Assembly (NCBI RefSeq): GCF_001420005.1
Contig: NZ_LJAK01000005.1
Location: forward strand, 1-64,000
Length of the DNA: 64,000 nt
Direction: 5' to 3'
Source of the DNA: Loktanella sp. 3ANDIMAR09
Lineage (GTDB): Bacteria > Pseudomonadota > Alphaproteobacteria > Rhodobacterales > Rhodobacteraceae
Shown: one piece after another, positions 8,804-18,729 of the stretch
Position numbering within the stretch: the first letter of the stretch is position 1
How the letters are laid out: each line of letters opens with the position of its first letter
Made by a program: the position numbers and the translations under genes
The notes under the pieces: model-generated
The model's database searches: none
Told to the model about the DNA's origin: nothing
The model's input: the letters and a program-made list of their open reading frames with translations, nothing else

Positions 8804-9843
8804 CACCTCCATCGAAACTGGCCATGGTGCCTTTCGTCAGCGTGGCCAATATGATGCGCCTCGTTCATCATGTGGGCCTGCCGGTATTTCTGGCTGAACT
8901 GACACAGGCCGTCACGGATGATTTCAAACGCTGGCCCGCCTTTGACAAGACGCCCCGCGTGCCCGCCCATTCGCCCGGCGGCGTGATCGAACTGATGCCG
9001 ACCGCCGACGAAACCCTGTACGGGTTCAAATACGTCAACGGCCATCCGAAAAACATGGCAGAGGGCCTGCAAACCGTCACCGCCTTCGGTCTGTTGGCAG
9101 ATATGGCGTCCGGTTATCCGCTGCTCTTGTCAGAGATGACGCTGCTGACCGCCCTGCGCACGGCGGCCACCTCGGCCATGGCGACCCGCGCCCTGGCGCG
9201 CCCGGACGCCCGGACCATGGCGATGATCGGCAACGGCGCGCAGTCCGAATTCCAGATCATCGCCCTTCAGGCGGTCTGCGGCATCACCGACGTGCGCCTG
9301 TTCGACGTCGATCCCGCCGCCACCGCCAAGGTCATGGCAAACCTGCGCGACACCGGCCTGAACCTGACGGCCTGCACATCAGCGCAGGATGCCGTGCTGG
9401 GGGCTGATGTCATCACCACCGCCACGGCAGACAAACGCAACCAGCAGGTGCTGACCGACAACATGGTGGGCGCAGGCGTGCACATCAACGCCATCGGCGG
9501 CGACTGCCCGGGCAAGACGGAACTGCACCGCGACATCGTGGCCCGCGCGGACATGTTCGTCGAATTTCCCGACCAGACCCGGATCGAGGGCGAGTTGCAG
9601 CAGATGCCGCTGGACCATCCCTATACCGAACTGTGGCAGGTCCTGACCGGACAGGCACCGGGTCGCAGCCGCCATGACCAGATCACGCTGTTTGACGGCG
9701 TGGGCTTTGCGATCGAGGATTTCAGCGCCCTGCGCTATGTCTATGACCGCGCCCGTGGCACCGATTTCGTCGAGAATCTCGATTTCATCGCCGACCCCGA
9801 CGACCCGCGCGACCTGTTCGGAATGCTCGCGCGCGCGGCCTGA
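8800..9843 (+). CDS. Ornithine cyclodeaminase
   Basis: The 347-aa enzyme of the OCD/mu-crystallin family would convert L-ornithine to L-proline and ammonia with NAD. The sequence shows the family core RTAATSAMATRALARPDA and a Rossmann region (MAMIGNGAQSEFQIIALQ), followed by GADVITTATADK and HINAIGGDCPGKTE. Together with arginase this gives a two-step route from arginine to proline. Related family members act on other amino acids, so substrate assignment rests partly on the neighbour. Confidence 0.9.
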   Translation: MTPPSKLAMVPFVSVANMMRLVHHVGLPVFLAELTQAVTDDFKRWPAFDKTPRVPAHSPGGVIELMPTADETLYGFKYVNGHPKNMAEGLQTVTAFGLLADMASGYPLLLSEMTLLTALRTAATSAMATRALARPDARTMAMIGNGAQSEFQIIALQAVCGITDVRLFDVDPAATAKVMANLRDTGLNLTACTSAQDAVLGADVITTATADKRNQQVLTDNMVGAGVHINAIGGDCPGKTELHRDIVARADMFVEFPDQTRIEGELQQMPLDHPYTELWQVLTGQAPGRSRHDQITLFDGVGFAIEDFSALRYVYDRARGTDFVENLDFIADPDDPRDLFGMLARAA

Positions 9844-9846
9844 CCC

Positions 9847-9892
9847 TTCTTCTGGTCGGAAATATCCCGGGGGTGCGGGGGCAGCGCCCCCG
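9847..9892 (+). repeat. Dispersed intergenic element, family 1, copy A
   Basis: The element starts TTCTTCTGGTC, continues GGAAATATCCC and ends in a GC-rich stem (GGGGGC-AGC-GCCCCC, 9877-9891). It begins 3 nt after the ornithine cyclodeaminase stop. Related copies lie at 16678 and 59571. The stem could act as a transcription terminator, although it lacks a T-run. Confidence 0.7.
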
Positions 9893-10004
9893 TTCCGCAT
9901 GAAATGCGGACCAAAGCGGCCCCCGACCGTTGCACACTAGATGCTGTATCGTGTAGGTTGATGCGACCAATCTATGGCGCAGACCAACAAGGTGAGCAGG
10001 CGAT

Positions 10005-12752
<2,748 letters not shown>

Positions 12753-12787
12753 TCATCACACAAACTTGACTTATCTTAGTGAAATCA

Positions 12788-12836
12788 AACCCTTGGGGTC
12801 CTTTTCTCATCTTTGAAACGGGACTACCCAAGGGTT
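12788..12836. promoter_or_regulatory. Long-loop 10-bp inverted repeat before the first barrel gene
   Basis: The arms AACCCTTGGG (12788-12797) and CCCAAGGGTT (12827-12836) match perfectly around a 29-nt loop. The repeat lies between gyrA and the outer-membrane protein gene, about 40 nt before its start codon. It may be a regulatory structure in the leader or an operator pair. Confidence 0.5.
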
Positions 12837-12876
12837 ACGCGGCATCATTCGAGTCGCGCATAAGATGAGGAAGAAC

Positions 12877-13629
12877 ATGAACAAGATTTTCTGCGGCGCG
12901 TTGATCGTGCCGCTGTTTGCAGCCACCGGTGTGATGGCGCAATCGCTGACCGGAAGTGACCTGTCGCTTGGCTATACCACCGCCACCGACAGTGACCTGG
13001 ATTCGTCCGGCCTGACACTTGGCGGTAGCGCTGAATTCGCGGCAAGCCGCGACATCGCGTTTCAGGGCGACCTGAGCTACACCGACGGCGAGGTGTTCGG
13101 CCTTGATGGTGACATCCTGTCGCTGGCTGGTCATGCGATCTATCACGCCAATGAACTGGCCTCATTTGGTGCCTACTACGGTATCGACAGCGATGGATCC
13201 GACGATATCGCATATTACGGTGTCGAGGCGGGCTATGATCTGCCCCGTGGCGACATCGAAGGCTATTTTGGTCTGACCGCAGTTGATGCAGGCCAGCTGG
13301 ACGGCATCGACCTGGGCGATATCGACCTGAACCAATACGGTGCTTCCGTGTCCTTTGACATCAACGAAATCTTTGCCGTGTCGGGTCGCTATGACAACCT
13401 GCGGTTCTCGGATGTGGCAAGCGTGGACCGTTTTGGCCTGGGCCTTGGTGCATCGCTGGGCAACGGCTTTGGCGTGTCGGCTGAACTTGGCCGTCAAAGC
13501 ATCGACATCGTGGCCCTGGGCGACGACAACCAGACCTATGCGAACGTCACCGCCTCTTACACCTTTGGTGCGGAACGCGGTGCCACTTTCGACCGTCGCG
13601 GTCTGGCCCACACCATCCTCGGTTTCTAG
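12877..13629 (+). CDS. Outer-membrane beta-barrel protein, first of a tandem pair
   Basis: The 250-aa protein has a signal peptide (MNKIFCGALIVPLFAATGVMA, cleavage before QSL), then alternating short strands and Asp/Gly-rich turns. It ends in Phe, the terminal residue recognised by the BAM machine. ATG 12877 is preferred over ATG 12865 because AGGA lies 5 nt ahead. It shares the C-terminal pattern FGAERG-TFD-R with the next gene, so the two are paralogues. No porin family can be named; a role in permeability or adhesion is inference. Confidence 0.75.
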   Translation: MNKIFCGALIVPLFAATGVMAQSLTGSDLSLGYTTATDSDLDSSGLTLGGSAEFAASRDIAFQGDLSYTDGEVFGLDGDILSLAGHAIYHANELASFGAYYGIDSDGSDDIAYYGVEAGYDLPRGDIEGYFGLTAVDAGQLDGIDLGDIDLNQYGASVSFDINEIFAVSGRYDNLRFSDVASVDRFGLGLGASLGNGFGVSAELGRQSIDIVALGDDNQTYANVTASYTFGAERGATFDRRGLAHTILGF

Positions 13630-13651
13630 ATCCTGAAGCCCTGAAGCAACA

Positions 13652-13684
13652 GATTGCGGCGTTGTGACCTGATGCGCCGCAATC
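13652..13684 (+). terminator. Stem-loop between the two barrel genes
   Basis: The arms GATTGCGGCG (13652-13661) and CGCCGCAATC (13675-13684) pair perfectly around a 13-nt loop, starting 22 nt after the first barrel stop. There is no T-run, so it may be a processing or stability hairpin rather than a classical terminator. Confidence 0.5.
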
Positions 13685-13767
13685 AAACTTGTCCGACGCG
13701 GCCCTTGCGTCGATACTCGCTCCCAATGTCGCATCAAGCGGCAATGAAAAATCTAGAGGCGAGTAAA

Positions 13768-14469
13768 ATGAAATCATCCGCAGCAATCGCTGCCGCACTC
13801 TTTGCGGTTGCATCAACAACAGCTTCTGCGCAGGGCATCACCGGCGGCCAGCTTGGTATCGAATACAATGCGCCGATTGACGGCAGCGATTTTGGTGGCA
13901 CCACCTATTCGGGCGGCATCGAATACGGGATCAGCCGGTCCTACGCCCTGTCGCTGAACGCGGCCGGATACCGCCCTGACAATTTCGACACCGACGCTAC
14001 CAATGTCACCCTGCACGGCACCTATCATTTCGATGATTTCAGCTCTGCGGGCATCTTTGTCTCGCATGACAACCTCGACGACGAGAGCATCACGCTATTC
14101 GGGATCGAAGGCGGCACCGACATCTATGGCGGCGACCTGACCACCTATCTCGCCCGGTCCAACGACGACGATGTGACCGTCATCGGTTTCGCCGGGGAAT
14201 ACGCCATCCGCGATGCAATCTCGGTCATCGGCGATCTGGACTATGCCGATCTTGACGACGGCTCCATCAGCCAGTTCGGGATTGGTGCAGCCTACGATCT
14301 GAACGGCGGGCCCACCTTCTATGCCAAGATCGGCAATGCCCGCTATGATGACGGCACCATCGACGAAAGCGCGGGTTTCGTGTCGATCGGCGTGGATGTA
14401 GCCTTTGGCGCGGAACGCGGCACGACCTTTGACACGCGCAGCATTTTCGACATCCTGCCGGGCTTCTGA
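13768..14469 (+). CDS. Outer-membrane beta-barrel protein, second of a tandem pair
   Basis: The 233-aa protein has a clear signal peptide ending TTASAQ and a barrel-like alternating pattern. Its terminal segment FGAERGTTFDTRSIFDILPGF closely resembles that of the upstream gene. ATG 13768 follows GAGGCGAG. The two genes probably arose by tandem duplication and have since diverged strongly in the central part. The function is not known from sequence. Confidence 0.75.
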   Translation: MKSSAAIAAALFAVASTTASAQGITGGQLGIEYNAPIDGSDFGGTTYSGGIEYGISRSYALSLNAAGYRPDNFDTDATNVTLHGTYHFDDFSSAGIFVSHDNLDDESITLFGIEGGTDIYGGDLTTYLARSNDDDVTVIGFAGEYAIRDAISVIGDLDYADLDDGSISQFGIGAAYDLNGGPTFYAKIGNARYDDGTIDESAGFVSIGVDVAFGAERGTTFDTRSIFDILPGF

Positions 14470-14483
14470 CCCTTTGCACAATT

Positions 14484-14508
14484 GCCCGCGATGTCCTACA
14501 TCGCGGGC
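14484..14508 (+). terminator. Perfect stem-loop abutting the trmFO start
   Basis: The arms GCCCGCGATG and CATCGCGGGC form a 10-bp stem with a 5-nt loop. It starts 15 nt after the barrel gene stop and ends on the base before trmFO ATG 14509. It may end the barrel transcript, lower trmFO translation by hiding its ribosome site, or both. No T-run follows. Confidence 0.5.
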
Positions 14509-15870
14509 ATGACACATACATTGAACATCGTCGGCGGCGGCATGGCCGGATCAGAGGCCGCCTGGCAGGCCGCGAATGCGGGCCTCAAGGTCGTCATTCA
14601 TGAAATGCGGCCGAAGGTCGAAACCTTTGCCCACCGGACCGGCCATCTGGGCGAAATGGTCTGTTCCAACTCGTTCCGGTCCGATGACCACGAACAGAAC
14701 GCCGTGGGCCTGTTGCACTGGGAAATGCGTGCAGCAAACGGCCTGATCATGCAGACAGCGGCGAAACACCGCCTGCCCGCCGGTGGTGCCTTGGCCGTGG
14801 ACCGTGATCCCTTTGCCGAAAGCGTCACCGCCGCCCTGACAGCCCATCCCAACATCAGCGTCAGCTACGAGGAAATCACCGCACTGCCCGACAGCGGCGA
14901 CTGGATCATCGCGACTGGCCCGCTGACCTCGGGCACCCTGGCCGAGGCGATCCGCGTGGAAACCGGCGCCGATCAGCTGGCCTTTTTCGACGCAATCGCT
15001 CCGATCGTCTATGCCGATACCGTAAACATGGACGTGGCGTGGATGCAGTCGCGTTACGATAAGGGCGAAACCGAGGAGGAGCGGACCGCCTACCTGAACT
15101 GCCCGATGACCCGCGACCAGTACGAGGCCTTCATCGACGCCCTCCTTGCCTCCGACAAGACCGAATTCAAAGAGGGCGAAACCGCGAAATATTTTGACGG
15201 CTGCCTGCCCATCGAGGTGATGGCCGAACGCGGTCGTGAAACCCTGCGGTTTGGCCCGATGAAACCCGTGGGCCTGACCAATGCCCATGATCCCGCGACC
15301 AAACCCTATGCGGTGGTGCAGCTGCGCCGGGACAATGCACTGGGCACGCTGTACAATATCGTCGGTTTTCAGACCAAGATGAAATACGGCGCACAAAAGG
15401 CTGTTTTCAAAACGATTCCCGGTCTGGAAGATGCTGAATTTGCCCGCCTCGGCGGGATCCACCGCAACACCTTCATCAACTCGCCTACGTTGCTGGACAG
15501 CCAGATGCGTCTGAAATCGCGGCCCAACATCCGCTTTGCCGGGCAGATCACGGGGGTCGAGGGCTATGTCGAATCCGCCGCGATGGGCTTACTGGCCGCG
15601 CGTATGGCAGTGGCACAGGCGCATGGGCTGACCCTGCCCGACGTGCCTGCCACCACGGCCATGGGCGCGCTGGTCACCCACATCACGGGCGGCGCCGACG
15701 CCAAGACCTTTCAGCCGATGAACGTGAATTTCGGCCTCTTTCCCCCGCTCGAAGGCACCGGGATCAAGGGCGGACGCCGCAACCGCAAGGACCGCTACAA
15801 GGCCTACACCGACCGGGCCAAGGCCGATTGGACGGACTGGCTGGCACGGACGGTTCCCGTGCCTGCGTGA
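14509..15870 (+). CDS. trmFO: Methylenetetrahydrofolate-tRNA (uracil-5)-methyltransferase TrmFO
   Basis: The 453-aa flavoprotein makes 5-methyluridine at position 54 of tRNA from methylene-THF and FADH2. The N-terminal FAD fold [17 protein letters not shown], then [19 protein letters not shown] and the C-terminal [20 protein letters not shown] are signature stretches of this family (older name Gid). Starts are uncertain: ATG 14509 ([11 protein letters not shown]), ATG 14491 or TTG 14482. The first gives the usual N-terminus. The stop overlaps the gluQ start (GTGA). Confidence 0.93.
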   Translation: MTHTLNIVGGGMAGSEAAWQAANAGLKVVIHEMRPKVETFAHRTGHLGEMVCSNSFRSDDHEQNAVGLLHWEMRAANGLIMQTAAKHRLPAGGALAVDRDPFAESVTAALTAHPNISVSYEEITALPDSGDWIIATGPLTSGTLAEAIRVETGADQLAFFDAIAPIVYADTVNMDVAWMQSRYDKGETEEERTAYLNCPMTRDQYEAFIDALLASDKTEFKEGETAKYFDGCLPIEVMAERGRETLRFGPMKPVGLTNAHDPATKPYAVVQLRRDNALGTLYNIVGFQTKMKYGAQKAVFKTIPGLEDAEFARLGGIHRNTFINSPTLLDSQMRLKSRPNIRFAGQITGVEGYVESAAMGLLAARMAVAQAHGLTLPDVPATTAMGALVTHITGGADAKTFQPMNVNFGLFPPLEGTGIKGGRRNRKDRYKAYTDRAKADWTDWLARTVPVPA

Positions 15871-16664
15871 TCACGCGCTTTGCCCCGTCGCCCACCGGGC
15901 CGCTGCACCTTGGTCACGCCTTTTCGGCGCTGACTGCATGGGACATGGCGCAGGCCGCGGGCGGCACGTTCCTGCTGCGGATCGAGGACATCGACCGGTC
16001 CCGCGCCCGCCCCGCGTGGGAGGCGCAGATCTACGACGACCTGCGATGGCTGGGCCTGACATGGCCGCCCCCGGTGATGCGCCAATCGGACCGGCTGGAC
16101 GCCTACGCAGCCGCGCTGGACCGTCTTTGGGACCGTGGTCTGCTCTATCCTTGTACCTGCAACCGGCGTGACATCCTTGCAGCGGCCAGCGCCCCGCAAG
16201 AGGGCGCACCAATGGGACCAGACGGGGTCGTCTATCCGGGGACCTGCCGGCATATGCCGCGCACAGGGCCACGCCCGACAGACACAGCAATCCGGCTCGA
16301 CATGCAGCTCGCCCTGAAAGGCTTTGAAATAACGCATTTATCACAGGAAACGGCAGAGGCCATCGGCGATGTCGTCCTTGCGCGGCGCGACATGGGCACT
16401 TCCTATCACCTGTCGGTTGTCGTGGATGACGCGGCACAGGGTGTCACGGATGTGGTGCGTGGTCAGGACCTCGCGGATGCCACACCAATCCACATCCTGC
16501 TGCAACACCTGCTTGGCCTGCCCACACCTGCGTATCACCACCACCGACTGATCCGCGATCATCACGGCAAGCGTCTGGCGAAACGCGACGACGCCCGCGC
16601 CCTGTCACTCTACCGCGCGCAGGGGGCGACCCCCCGCGACATCCGGCACATGGTCGGCATGTGA
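15867..16664 (+). CDS. gluQ: Glutamyl-Q tRNA(Asp) synthetase
   Basis: The 265-aa paralogue of glutamyl-tRNA synthetase lacks the anticodon-binding domain and glutamylates queuosine in tRNA-Asp. The HIGH-type motif is HLGH in [15 protein letters not shown], and the KMSKS-type motif is GKRLAKRD near the C-terminus. Its short length separates it from GltX. The start is GTG 15867, overlapping the trmFO stop by 4 nt; longer frames run into trmFO. Two neighbouring tRNA-modification genes suggest a shared transcript. Confidence 0.9.
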   Translation: MITRFAPSPTGPLHLGHAFSALTAWDMAQAAGGTFLLRIEDIDRSRARPAWEAQIYDDLRWLGLTWPPPVMRQSDRLDAYAAALDRLWDRGLLYPCTCNRRDILAAASAPQEGAPMGPDGVVYPGTCRHMPRTGPRPTDTAIRLDMQLALKGFEITHLSQETAEAIGDVVLARRDMGTSYHLSVVVDDAAQGVTDVVRGQDLADATPIHILLQHLLGLPTPAYHHHRLIRDHHGKRLAKRDDARALSLYRAQGATPRDIRHMVGM

Positions 16665-16677
16665 CGCCGGTCCGGGT

Positions 16678-16722
16678 TTCTTCTGGTCAAAAATATCCGC
16701 CCCGCCGGCGAGGCGTCCCGCA
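16678..16722 (+). repeat. Dispersed intergenic element, family 1, copy B
   Basis: It starts TTCTTCTGGTC and continues AAAAATATCC, then a GC-rich tail, 14 nt after the gluQ stop. It matches the copies at 9847 and 59571 in the first 20 or so bases; the GC-rich tail differs. Confidence 0.65.
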
Positions 16723-16748
16723 GCCGCAGTCAGACCGCCACCTGACGG

Positions 16749-17102
16749 TTACGCACCGTCCGCGACTACTTCCGCCCCATTCTCGACCGTCGTGTAAAAA
16801 CACGACCTGCGCCCGGTGTGACAGGCCGGCCCGGTCTGGCGCACGGCAACCAACAGGCAATCCCGGTCGCAATCCAGCCGGAATTCCACCAGTTCCTGCA
16901 CATTGCCCGATGTCTTGCCCTTGATCCAAAGCTCGGACCGCGACCGAGACCAATAGGTGACCTCGCGCGTGCGCAAGGTCCGTTCCACCGCGTCACGGTT
17001 CATCCAGGCCATCATCAGCACCTCGCCGGATGTGCTGTCCTGGGCAATCGCGGGGATCAGCCCGGCGTCATTGTAACGCAGGCTTGCGGGGTCGAATGTC
17101 AT
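16749..17102 (-). CDS. hisI: Phosphoribosyl-AMP cyclohydrolase
   Basis: The 117-aa enzyme performs the third step of histidine synthesis, opening the purine ring of PR-AMP. The zinc and magnesium motifs are visible as DCDRDCLL and [11 protein letters not shown], with MMAWMNRDA and [11 protein letters not shown] upstream. It is the stand-alone form, not fused to HisE. ATG 17102 has GGAAAG 8 nt ahead. It is divergent from the NifU-like gene and not in a his operon here. Confidence 0.93.
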   Translation of the reverse strand: MTFDPASLRYNDAGLIPAIAQDSTSGEVLMMAWMNRDAVERTLRTREVTYWSRSRSELWIKGKTSGNVQELVEFRLDCDRDCLLVAVRQTGPACHTGRRSCFYTTVENGAEVVADGA

Positions 17103-17166
17103 GGCCGTATCTTTCCAATGGGGATGCAGGGCCCTAACTAAGGGCCAAGCGATGAAAGGGCAAACC

Positions 17167-17613
17167 ATGACCGCAGAAGCCGACATGATGAAACTCTATT
17201 CGACGCGCATTCTGGCGCTTGCGTCACAAGTGCCCCATGTCGGCCGGTTGAATGCGCCAGGCGGCACCGCCCGTCAGCGATCGCCACTGTGCGGCTCGAC
17301 GGTGACCGTGGACGTGGTTGTGCAGGACGGCGTGATTTCGCAGTTCGCACAGGACGTTAAGGCCTGCGCGCTGGGTCAGGCAGCCGCTGCCGTGGTCGGT
17401 GCGGCGATCATCGGGCTGGACCGCGCCACCGTGCAACGTGGACGCGACGCCTTGGCGGCCATGCTCAAGGACGGTGGTCCGGTGCCGACCGCCCCCTTTG
17501 ACGGGCTCGCCGTTCTTGAACCCGCCAAGGATTACAAGAACCGCCACGCCTCGATCCTGCTTTGCTTTGATGCAACGCTTGCGGCCCTGGACGCAGCGCA
17601 AGTCAGCGCCTGA
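17167..17613 (+). CDS. NifU/IscU-like iron-sulfur cluster scaffold protein
   Basis: The 148-aa protein resembles the NifU N-terminal family with three widely spaced cysteines ([38 protein letters not shown]) as possible cluster ligands. ATG 17167 follows AAAGGG; ATG 17152 is possible. The standard role is building and passing Fe-S clusters, but stand-alone alphaproteobacterial members are poorly studied. It is divergent from hisI. Confidence 0.8.
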   Translation: MTAEADMMKLYSTRILALASQVPHVGRLNAPGGTARQRSPLCGSTVTVDVVVQDGVISQFAQDVKACALGQAAAAVVGAAIIGLDRATVQRGRDALAAMLKDGGPVPTAPFDGLAVLEPAKDYKNRHASILLCFDATLAALDAAQVSA

Positions 17614-17857
17614 AACCACCGCACGGCCAAACTTGGGGCCGTGAATAAATCCACATAGATCAGCATGACAGGCGCACCTTCAGCCGTTGGTCGCCGGGAC
17701 CTTTGCGCATCGCGATTACCGTCGTTTCGCCATGGGGCGACCGGCCAGACAGTTGCCGTTGTAGGGGAATCTGCACCTTTTCCGCAGGCCCGGACCCAGC
17801 CCCCATGTGATCAGTTGCGGTCACAAGGCGGCAGCAGACAGACCCGACCGCTTTGCC
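17614..17857. other. Noncoding interval
   Basis: This is the gene-free part between the NifU-like gene and the terminator at 17858. Open frames of about 80-110 codons exist on both strands (for example 17660-17905 minus), but they have no ribosome site or recognisable product. No repeat or RNA gene was recognised. Confidence 0.5.
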
Positions 17858-17890
17858 AAAAAAAACCGCCGCGCGCTGTGACAGCGGCGG
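17858..17890 (-). terminator. Intrinsic terminator of the 40-aa peptide transcript
   Basis: Reading the minus strand, CCGCCGC and GCGGCGG form a 7-bp GC stem (17866-17890) followed at once by eight T residues (17858-17865). This is a textbook intrinsic terminator. It lies about 130 nt beyond the stop of the small gene at 18022. Confidence 0.85.
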
Positions 17891-18021
17891 CGGGCAGTGA
17901 TGCATCCTGTGTGGCGCGCGGCGTCGGTGGGATCAGGCAAATCCCGGACGCTGTGGACAGGCAAGTCGTGATTGCTGTGTGGGACAGGCAATGACGCGCG
18001 CCGTTGGATACGAGGCAGGTG

Positions 18022-18144
18022 TCAGAGAAATCCGGGCAAGGACAATCCAACACACAGCATGACGGTCAGGGCCAGAACACCCAGGGCATCCGACAGGATC
18101 GTGTCGCTGTTGCGGACAATCACTGATTTGATTTGCTGGCTCAT
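18022..18144 (-). CDS. 40-aa single-pass membrane peptide, possibly SOS-controlled
   Basis: The peptide has a polar N-terminus (MSQQIKSVIVRNSDTILSD) followed by one hydrophobic segment (about residues 20-40) ending LSLPGFL. ATG 18144 is preceded by AAAGGAG at 7 nt, a near-perfect ribosome site. Upstream at 18207-18221 is GAAC-N7-GAAC, the LexA operator pattern of alphaproteobacteria, and an intrinsic terminator lies downstream. No family can be named. The inferred role is a damage-induced membrane peptide, comparable in plan to Caulobacter SidA, a small SOS-induced inner-membrane division inhibitor, but no sequence match is claimed. Confidence 0.75.
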   Translation of the reverse strand: MSQQIKSVIVRNSDTILSDALGVLALTVMLCVGLSLPGFL

Positions 18145-18206
18145 CGTCTGGCTCCTTTCATCTCGCTGTGTTGCCTCTTTGTTCCATAATGCACGCAGCA
18201 TGTAAA

Positions 18207-18221
18207 GAACTTTATGAGAAC
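18207..18221. promoter_or_regulatory. Candidate LexA (SOS) box
   Basis: GAACTTTATGAGAAC fits GAAC-N7-GAAC exactly (GTTC-N7-GTTC on the minus strand), the operator recognised by alphaproteobacterial LexA. A third GAAC follows at 18228-18231. It lies 63 nt upstream of the 40-aa peptide start and between that gene and holC. Confidence 0.65.
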
Positions 18222-18264
18222 AAACGTGAACAAAAGTGATCGCTACGTGGAACATCCCTGTAAA

Positions 18265-18729
18265 TCAGGGCTTTGGGTGTTCCGCTTTCTTGGACCAGGC
18301 CCCGCCGTCCTGCGCCCAGTATTGTGCGTTACAGCCTGCGGCGGTCAGGGTTTTCCATTGCTGGCGTGCAACCGCCAGTGCCTCACCGTCGTGTCCGTCG
18401 AACAGCACGCAGGCCCGGTCCGACAATCCCACTTCGGTCGCGCTCAGCGGTGCACCGTCGATGCTCATGATGCAGGCGAACCCACCTGCGGGGGTATCCA
18501 CCCCCAGCAGGATCGGTTGGTCCGCATCATGCGGACCGCCCGCCAGCCCATGCGGACGAAAGCCATCCGCGGGCCCCTGCCACAGGACCTCATCCAGCCG
18601 CGCGAGGCGGGCGGGATCGGTCCCCCGCACCATCACGCGCCACCCCTGCCCGCGCGCCCGGTCCAGCAGCATGGGCAGCGCCTGTTCCAGCGGGCTGTCC
18701 GTCAGATGATAGAAATAGACGGCCCCCAT
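18265..18729 (-). CDS. holC: DNA polymerase III chi subunit
   Basis: The 154-aa protein of the clamp-loader complex would link polymerase III to single-strand binding protein. The start MGAVYFYHLTDSPLEQALPM and the interior LLDRARGQGWRVMVRG fit HolC. ATG 18729 overlaps the pepA stop by one base (TGATG), the usual alphaproteobacterial pepA-holC pairing. A longer upstream reading frame lies inside pepA. Confidence 0.88.
   Translation of the reverse strand: MGAVYFYHLTDSPLEQALPMLLDRARGQGWRVMVRGTDPARLARLDEVLWQGPADGFRPHGLAGGPHDADQPILLGVDTPAGGFACIMSIDGAPLSATEVGLSDRACVLFDGHDGEALAVARQQWKTLTAAGCNAQYWAQDGGAWSKKAEHPKP

Noticed and set aside
17660-17905. 81-codon minus-strand frame
   Set aside because: It runs through the intrinsic terminator, lacks a ribosome site and has no recognisable product.
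18218-18231. Second possible LexA box GAAC-N6-GAAC
   Set aside because: The spacing is 6, not 7, so it does not fit the operator; only the neighbouring N7 pair was kept.
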